From PHAA01 sp964494735 (GTDB taxonomy: Bacteria; Bacillota; Syntrophomonadia; Syntrophomonadales; Syntrophomonadaceae): a stretch of 64,000 nucleotides of DNA. The stretch is taken from NCBI GenBank assembly GCA_964494735.1, contig CAZBSD010000002.1, positions 62,001 through 126,000 on the forward strand, given 5' to 3'. This document shows, one piece after another, positions 61,291 to 64,000 of this stretch. The first letter of the stretch is position 1, and every line of letters starts with the position of its first letter. A program made the position numbers and the translations under genes. Below the pieces are notes generated by a model. It saw only the letters and a list, made by a program, of their open reading frames with translations, was not told the DNA's origin and searched no databases.

Positions 61291-63330
61291 TTAATTCATG
61301 GCAATCGAATTCCTTTTAAAACGCCAATTCATATATTGAAGTACTTGGTTATCATCAAGCAGTCTCTCCCCGAAATTGAGCGCCACCTCGGCCGCCTCAG
61401 TCAGGATCTGCTGGTCCTTCAAAATATTAGCCACCTTCAGCTCATCCAGGCCATGTTGTTTTACTCCCCAAAAATCTCCCGGCCCCCTGATTTTCAAATC
61501 CTCATTGGCCAATTCGAATCCGTCGCTGGTCCTCTCCATAGCCTGCAGCCTCTGTTGGGCTTCCTCAGTAACTGGTTCGCCCACCAATATGCAGTAAGCT
61601 TGTTGGGAACCGCGCCCCACCCTTCCCCGCAGCTGATGTAGCTGAGAAAGCCCGAATCGCTCCGCATGTTCAATCAACATCAAGGTGGCATTGGGTACAT
61701 CCACCCCTACCTCGATCACCGTAGTAGTGACCAGGATATCGACCAACCCGTGCTTAAAGGAATCCATCACCGACTCCTTCTGGCCGGGTTTCAAGCGGCC
61801 ATGTAACAGGCCCACCCGCAGATCCGGAAATAGTCCCTGTAATTCCTGGTGCGTGGTCAGAGCCGCCTGTAGGTCCTGGTTTTCTGATTCTTCGATCAAG
61901 GGACAGACTACATAGGCCTGAGCCCCTTTTTCTATTGCCGACCTGGCAAAAAGGTAGGCTCGGTCCCGGTTCTGCCTGGAGATGCAAACCGTCTTTACCG
62001 GCAGACGGCCCGGTGGGAGTTGATCGATCACCGACACATTTAGGTTTCCATACAGCGCCAGAGCCAGAGTCCGTGGAATAGGCGTAGCCGTCATCACCAG
62101 CACATCAGGGATCAAACCCTTGCCGCCCAGCTTGCTCCGTTGAGTTACCCCAAAACGATGTTGCTCATCGATGATTGCCAATCCCAAGTTTCGAAACGCC
62201 ACCTCGGCCTGTATAAGGGCGTGGGTCCCGACTATGATATCTACCTCGCCCTCCGCCACTGCGGTTAGAATGGCTCGCCGCTCGCCAACAGTCATTCCTC
62301 CAGTGAGACGGGCCAGGACGATTCCCGTCCCTGCAAATACCCGGCCCAGTGACTTGAAATGCTGCTCGGCCAGTATCTCGGTCGGTACCATTATGGCCGC
62401 CTGGTATCCGGCAGCAACTGACTGAGCCATTGCCAATGCCGCCACCACTGTTTTGCCGGAGCCCACATCCCCCTGCAGCAGACGATTCATGTTGGTGGGG
62501 GCGGCCATGTCCGCTGAGACCTCCCGGAGCGCCTTCTGCTGGGCCTTGGTCAGGGTATAGGGCAGGTTGCGGGTGACTTGGTCTACCAATCCGGTGCGGG
62601 GGATCTGCACCAAAGCCCCTTTGTCATCGACCTCAACCTTATTTTCCACGGACAGGTTCAGCTTGAAAAGCAGCAGCTCTTCAAAGGCCAAACGTCGCCG
62701 AGCAGCCAGATAGGCATCCCGGGATTCAGGAAAATGCAGGTTTTGCAGGGCATACCCAATTTCGCACAATTGGTAACGGTCACGCAGATCCGGCGTTAAA
62801 ATCTCGGGATAGCAAGGCAGGTATGTCTCCATTACGTTCAGCATTATCTGTCGCATAGTCTTCTGCTTCAAGCCTTCGGTGAGCGCATATACGGGCATAA
62901 CCGGCCGGCCGTTTTCACCGTCGTCAATCAGGTCATACTCAGTAGGATATAATTCCAGTCCCCCATAACCAGATTTAACCCGCCCAACCAGGAAAACGTC
63001 GTGGCCGATTTTAATCTGCCGGGAGAGGAAGGGCTGGTTAAACCACACCGCGGTTACCGTTCCCGTTTGATCCTCAATCCTGGCCCTGAAAACACCAAAA
63101 CCCCGCCTGGTACGATGGCTGCTGGCGGCGACTATTCGTCCCCGGATACTGGCAACCTCTCCGTCCGACAGGGCTTCTATGTTTATTGTCAGGCTCCGAT
63201 TCATATAAGCGCGGGGCAAGTTCCACAACAGGTCGAAAACGGAGCTCAAACCTTGCCTATACAGAAGCTGTCCCCGCCGGGGACCAACCCCTTTAATAAA
63301 CTGAACATCCTCGGCCAGTCTCTTCATCAT
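61291..63330 (-). CDS. recG: ATP-dependent DNA helicase RecG
   Basis: Branch-migration helicase that reverses stalled forks. It has an N-terminal wedge/OB domain (about 60-150), Walker A LLQGDVGSGKTVVAALAMA near residue 290, the DEQH box IIDEQHRFGV near 390, TATPIPRT (motif III), and the C-terminal helicase half with QLRGRVGRGSQQAYC. 679 residues is normal. It follows fakA by 24 nt, as in most Firmicutes. Confidence 0.97.
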   Translation of the reverse strand: MMKRLAEDVQFIKGVGPRRGQLLYRQGLSSVFDLLWNLPRAYMNRSLTINIEALSDGEVASIRGRIVAASSHRTRRGFGVFRARIEDQTGTVTAVWFNQPFLSRQIKIGHDVFLVGRVKSGYGGLELYPTEYDLIDDGENGRPVMPVYALTEGLKQKTMRQIMLNVMETYLPCYPEILTPDLRDRYQLCEIGYALQNLHFPESRDAYLAARRRLAFEELLLFKLNLSVENKVEVDDKGALVQIPRTGLVDQVTRNLPYTLTKAQQKALREVSADMAAPTNMNRLLQGDVGSGKTVVAALAMAQSVAAGYQAAIMVPTEILAEQHFKSLGRVFAGTGIVLARLTGGMTVGERRAILTAVAEGEVDIIVGTHALIQAEVAFRNLGLAIIDEQHRFGVTQRSKLGGKGLIPDVLVMTATPIPRTLALALYGNLNVSVIDQLPPGRLPVKTVCISRQNRDRAYLFARSAIEKGAQAYVVCPLIEESENQDLQAALTTHQELQGLFPDLRVGLLHGRLKPGQKESVMDSFKHGLVDILVTTTVIEVGVDVPNATLMLIEHAERFGLSQLHQLRGRVGRGSQQAYCILVGEPVTEEAQQRLQAMERTSDGFELANEDLKIRGPGDFWGVKQHGLDELKVANILKDQQILTEAAEVALNFGERLLDDNQVLQYMNWRFKRNSIAMN

Positions 63331-63354
63331 CGACTCCGTGCCAAACCGTCTATC

Positions 63355-64000
63355 TTACTCTACTGAGAGCAGGTAGTTATAATGAGGCTGGCCGCCGTAA
63401 TGGAGCTCTATCTCGCTGTCTGGATATCGACCTATTATTTTTCCCTTCAGCCGCAATGCATCCTTTTCATCAGTATCAGATCCATAAAAAACGGTCAGCA
63501 GCTCATGCTTATGAGCCTCCATGGCGTCGAGCAGGTCGAGGACCACATCCTCAGCCGAGTCCCCCTGTACGGAAATCTTGTCATTGATCAGGCCGATGTA
63601 GTCGCCTTCCCTGATTTCCATACCGTTGAATTTGGAATCCCGTACTGCATAGGTAACCTCGCCGTAGGATATATCATGTATCTCTTTTTTCATAGCCTCG
63701 GTTACCTTATCCAAATTGTCGTCATCGCTGTAGGCGATCAGGGCGTTGATCGCTTGCATTACTGATTTGGTCGGTACTATAGCCAAATTCTTGCTGCTCA
63801 GATGCTTGGCCTGTTCGGCAGTCATTATCACATTGCTATTGTTGGGCAGGATTATGATCTGGGCCGCATCCACCTGATCACAAGCCTTCAATAGCTCCTC
63901 GGTGCTGGGGTTCATGGTCTGGCCACCTTCGACAACTTCGTCAACCCCCAGACTCAGCAGCATCTTTATTATCCCCTCCCCAGCAGCAACCGCCACCACT
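63355..64000 (-). CDS. fakA: Fatty acid kinase FakA / DAK2-fusion protein YloV, C-terminal part (partial)
   Basis: C-terminal ~215 residues of a protein whose start lies beyond the window. The segments VAAGEGIIKMLLSLGVDEVVEGGQ, IIILPNNSNVIMTAEQA and TVFYGSDTDEKDA are typical of the YloV/FakA family, whose missing N-terminal DhaL domain binds ATP and phosphorylates fatty acids held by FakB. Position upstream of recG supports this. Confidence 0.9.
   Translation of the reverse strand, partial: VVAVAAGEGIIKMLLSLGVDEVVEGGQTMNPSTEELLKACDQVDAAQIIILPNNSNVIMTAEQAKHLSSKNLAIVPTKSVMQAINALIAYSDDDNLDKVTEAMKKEIHDISYGEVTYAVRDSKFNGMEIREGDYIGLINDKISVQGDSAEDVVLDLLDAMEAHKHELLTVFYGSDTDEKDALRLKGKIIGRYPDSEIELHYGGQPHYNYLLSVE

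Overview
The window is a continuous, mostly minus-strand piece of a Firmicutes chromosome with one 10-N scaffold gap (20790-20799). The host is very probably an anaerobic, endospore-forming member of the Clostridia. This rests on a GPR germination protease, an alpha/beta-type SASP and YlbJ, on meso-DAP-type MurE, on a selenocysteine formate dehydrogenase, and on the gene orders recJ-relA-MBL-hemZ-hisS-aspS-6S RNA and fakA-recG-rsmD-ylbJ-tmcAL-pta-ackA-yceD-rpmF-plsX-rnc-smc-ftsY. A relative of Syntrophomonas is a reasonable guess from the FDH type and the overall set, but it is inference.

Layout. 1-15.1 kb: division and cell-wall (dcw) cluster on the minus strand, read mraZ-rsmH-ftsL-PBP(PASTA)-murE-murF-mraY-murD-ftsW-murG-murC-murA-ftsQ, headed by three GTGGAG boxes at 10-bp spacing that fit MraZ operators. 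15.4-17.2 kb: an ACT protein and a PaaK-type CoA ligase. 17.3-28.1 kb: 6S RNA, aspS, hisS, hemZ (broken by the gap), a metallo-beta-lactamase hydrolase, relA and a long recJ. 28.1-33.2 kb: a DUF896 protein, an RNA-like intergenic stretch, a two-P-loop ATPase and two divergent moeA genes, one fused to a periplasmic-binding-like domain. 33.2-39.3 kb: a plus-strand operon for a Tat-exported, membrane-anchored, selenocysteine formate dehydrogenase (alpha, FeS beta, cytochrome b gamma) plus fdhE, behind a leader with an attenuator-like pair of hairpins. 39.4-43.2 kb: a four-gene operon (nucleoside phosphorylase, MtnA, class II aldolase, MtaD deaminase) that reads as 5'-methylthioadenosine disposal by a DHAP-shunt-like route. 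43.2-52.3 kb: ftsY, smc, a radical SAM gene, rnc, plsX, rpmF and yceD. 52.6-59.3 kb: ackA-pta, tmcAL, a patatin-like esterase, ylbJ, a coiled-coil protein and rsmD. 59.6-61.2 kb: a spore-protein island (gpr, sasP and a 47-codon SASP-like gene). 61.3-64.0 kb: recG and the end of fakA.

The genes mainly serve envelope growth and division, translation, stringent response, DNA repair and segregation, with spore functions. The metabolic parts are formate oxidation or production at the membrane (with molybdenum-cofactor genes beside it), acetate/ATP production by Pta-AckA, and sulfur-nucleoside salvage. No phage, insertion sequence, CRISPR array, tRNA or rRNA was seen. The least explained parts are the FDH leader, the hairpin-rich stretch 28373-28687, the MTA operon, the short SASP-like gene, and the divergent duplicate flanks at the scaffold gap.
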